The translations under genes were made by a program, and so were the position numbers. A stretch of DNA of 5,219 nt from positions 1-5,219 of the forward strand of contig JAKAZC010000209.1 of NCBI GenBank assembly GCA_021826655.1, given 5' to 3'. Below are positions 4,453-5,219 of this stretch, piece after piece; the first letter of the stretch is position 1; each line of letters opens with the position of its first letter. The notes under the pieces are model-generated. The model had not been told where the DNA came from, ran no database searches, and saw only the letters and a program-made list of their open reading frames with translations. Source of the stretch: Actinomycetes bacterium (GTDB lineage Bacteria > Actinomycetota > Acidimicrobiia > Acidimicrobiales > RAAP-2).

Positions 4453-5219
4453 ATGCGCGAGCGGCAGCCGAATGTGTGGGAACTGCGGGTGTTCCTCGGC
4501 CGCGATGCCAACGGCAACGTGCGTCACGGCTACCAGACGTTTCGTGGCGGGAAGCGGGGCGCCGAGCGCGAGCTGTCCCGACTGGTCGCGACGGCGGAGG
4601 ACGAGCAGGTCCCACCACCGGTGGTCGAGGCACCCCGCTGGAACGTGCAAGCCACGATCAACGATGCCATCCAGGGATGGAAGGACAACGGCTGGGAGGA
4701 TCTCTCCCCGTCGACCGTCCGACGCTACGAGAACATGTGGATGAAGCACGTGCACGGGTCGATCGGGAACGAGCGACTGGCGACCCTCAGCCCATACGAC
4801 GTCGAGAAGTACTTCCGTCGCCTGAAGGCCGACGGGCTGGCGGAGGCGAGCGTCCGTCAGATCCGGGCCCTGATGCATCGGGCCTGCCGCCTGGCTCGAA
4901 AGTGGAGTGGTGGCGCGCTGCCCGATCCGATCGCCGACACGGAGCTGCCCACCTGGGCACTGGACGAGCGGGACGAGGTGCGGGCTCCGAGCCTCGACGA
5001 CGTGCGCACGCTCATCGCCACGGCCGACACGTTCGATCCGAGCTTCGCTGCGGTGCTGCGGTTGGTGGCGGCGACCGGAATGCGGAGGGGTGAGGTCTGC
5101 GCCCTGCGCTGGAACGACGTCGACCTCTCCGCCGGGACCGTGCGGATCAGCCAGAGCGTGGTGGCGGCCAAGGGCGGCGCCATCCTGAAATCGCCGAAGA
5201 CCCGGGCCAGTAACCGAAC
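4453..5219 (+). CDS. Tyrosine recombinase / integrase, 3' end cut off
   Basis: 255 codons are visible and the frame is still open at the window end. The N-terminal 50 residues (MRERQPNVWELRVFLGRDANG) form the small arm-site DNA-binding domain typical of actinobacterial integrases. Residues about 65-150 are the SAM-like core-binding domain (TVRRYENMWMKHV, then VRQIRALMHRACRLA). The catalytic domain begins near 175, with ATGMRRGEVCALRW giving the first catalytic Arg, R211, with E214, and KSPKTRASNR, where K249 is the likely catalytic Lys of the beta hairpin. The H-x-x-R box and the tyrosine nucleophile lie past the end. It probably integrates an element at tRNA-Lys. ATG 4453 is chosen because homologous integrases begin near MRER; the frame is open upstream to an in-frame GTG at 4360, and the Shine-Dalgarno is poor (GGAAG almost touches the ATG). 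GC of sampled stretches (62-68%) is lower than in the PLP enzyme gene (72-78%). Confidence 0.93.
   Translation, partial: MRERQPNVWELRVFLGRDANGNVRHGYQTFRGGKRGAERELSRLVATAEDEQVPPPVVEAPRWNVQATINDAIQGWKDNGWEDLSPSTVRRYENMWMKHVHGSIGNERLATLSPYDVEKYFRRLKADGLAEASVRQIRALMHRACRLARKWSGGALPDPIADTELPTWALDERDEVRAPSLDDVRTLIATADTFDPSFAAVLRLVAATGMRRGEVCALRWNDVDLSAGTVRISQSVVAAKGGAILKSPKTRASNR

Noticed and set aside
4364..4744. Open frames in the other plus-strand and minus-strand phases over the integrase region (4364-4744, 4351-4878, 4476-5093, 4907-5188)
   Set aside because: The frame starting at 4453 gives a continuous integrase with all expected N-terminal and early catalytic motifs to the window end. The others are out of phase with it and motif-free.
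1..5219. CRISPR array, IS element, or defence/toxin-antitoxin cassette
   Set aside because: No evenly spaced repeats, transposase motifs or paired small toxin and antitoxin genes are visible; the only mobile-element gene is the integrase at the right edge.

Overview
The window is GC-rich DNA (about 70% or more in the genes sampled by eye). It has short intergenic gaps, GTG starts, an actinobacterial-type nickel superoxide dismutase and an acetyltransferase of a type common in Streptomyces and relatives. This points to a high-GC member of the Actinomycetota. A lineage such as Acidimicrobiia is possible, but the sequence alone does not settle it.

Layout, left to right. (1) sodN, a complete Ni-SOD preproprotein gene (40-456, +), converges on a short DksA/TraR-type zinc-finger gene (544-927, -). 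(2) The DksA-like gene is divergent from a SufS/Csd-like PLP enzyme gene (976-2394, +). The 48 bp between them hold two opposed -10 boxes, each placed so that transcription would begin at or next to the start codon (leaderless mRNAs). (3) Next comes a seven-bladed YVTN-type beta-propeller lipoprotein gene (2441-3463, +). It has no Shine-Dalgarno sequence. A third -10 box with the same leaderless spacing precedes it and would start a seven-codon micro-ORF (2421-2444), whose stop overlaps the lipoprotein ATG as ATGA. (4) A GNAT acetyltransferase gene (3444-4178, -) overlaps the lipoprotein gene tail to tail by 20 bp and, unlike its neighbours, has a near-perfect Shine-Dalgarno sequence. (5) A tRNA-Lys(TTT) gene (4273-4348, +) is followed by about 100 bp of lower-GC DNA with two small hairpins, then a tyrosine recombinase gene (4453 to the window end, cut off). 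This looks like the left edge of an element integrated at the tRNA 3' end.

The chromosomal genes look like unrelated housekeeping and stress functions (superoxide removal, transcription control, sulfur or PLP chemistry, extracytoplasmic lipoprotein, N-acetylation) rather than one pathway. No CRISPR array, IS element or recognisable defence or biosynthetic system is visible. The most notable features are the repeated leaderless-promoter geometry, the micro-ORF coupled to the lipoprotein gene, and the tRNA/integrase junction. The cargo of the putative element lies beyond the right end.
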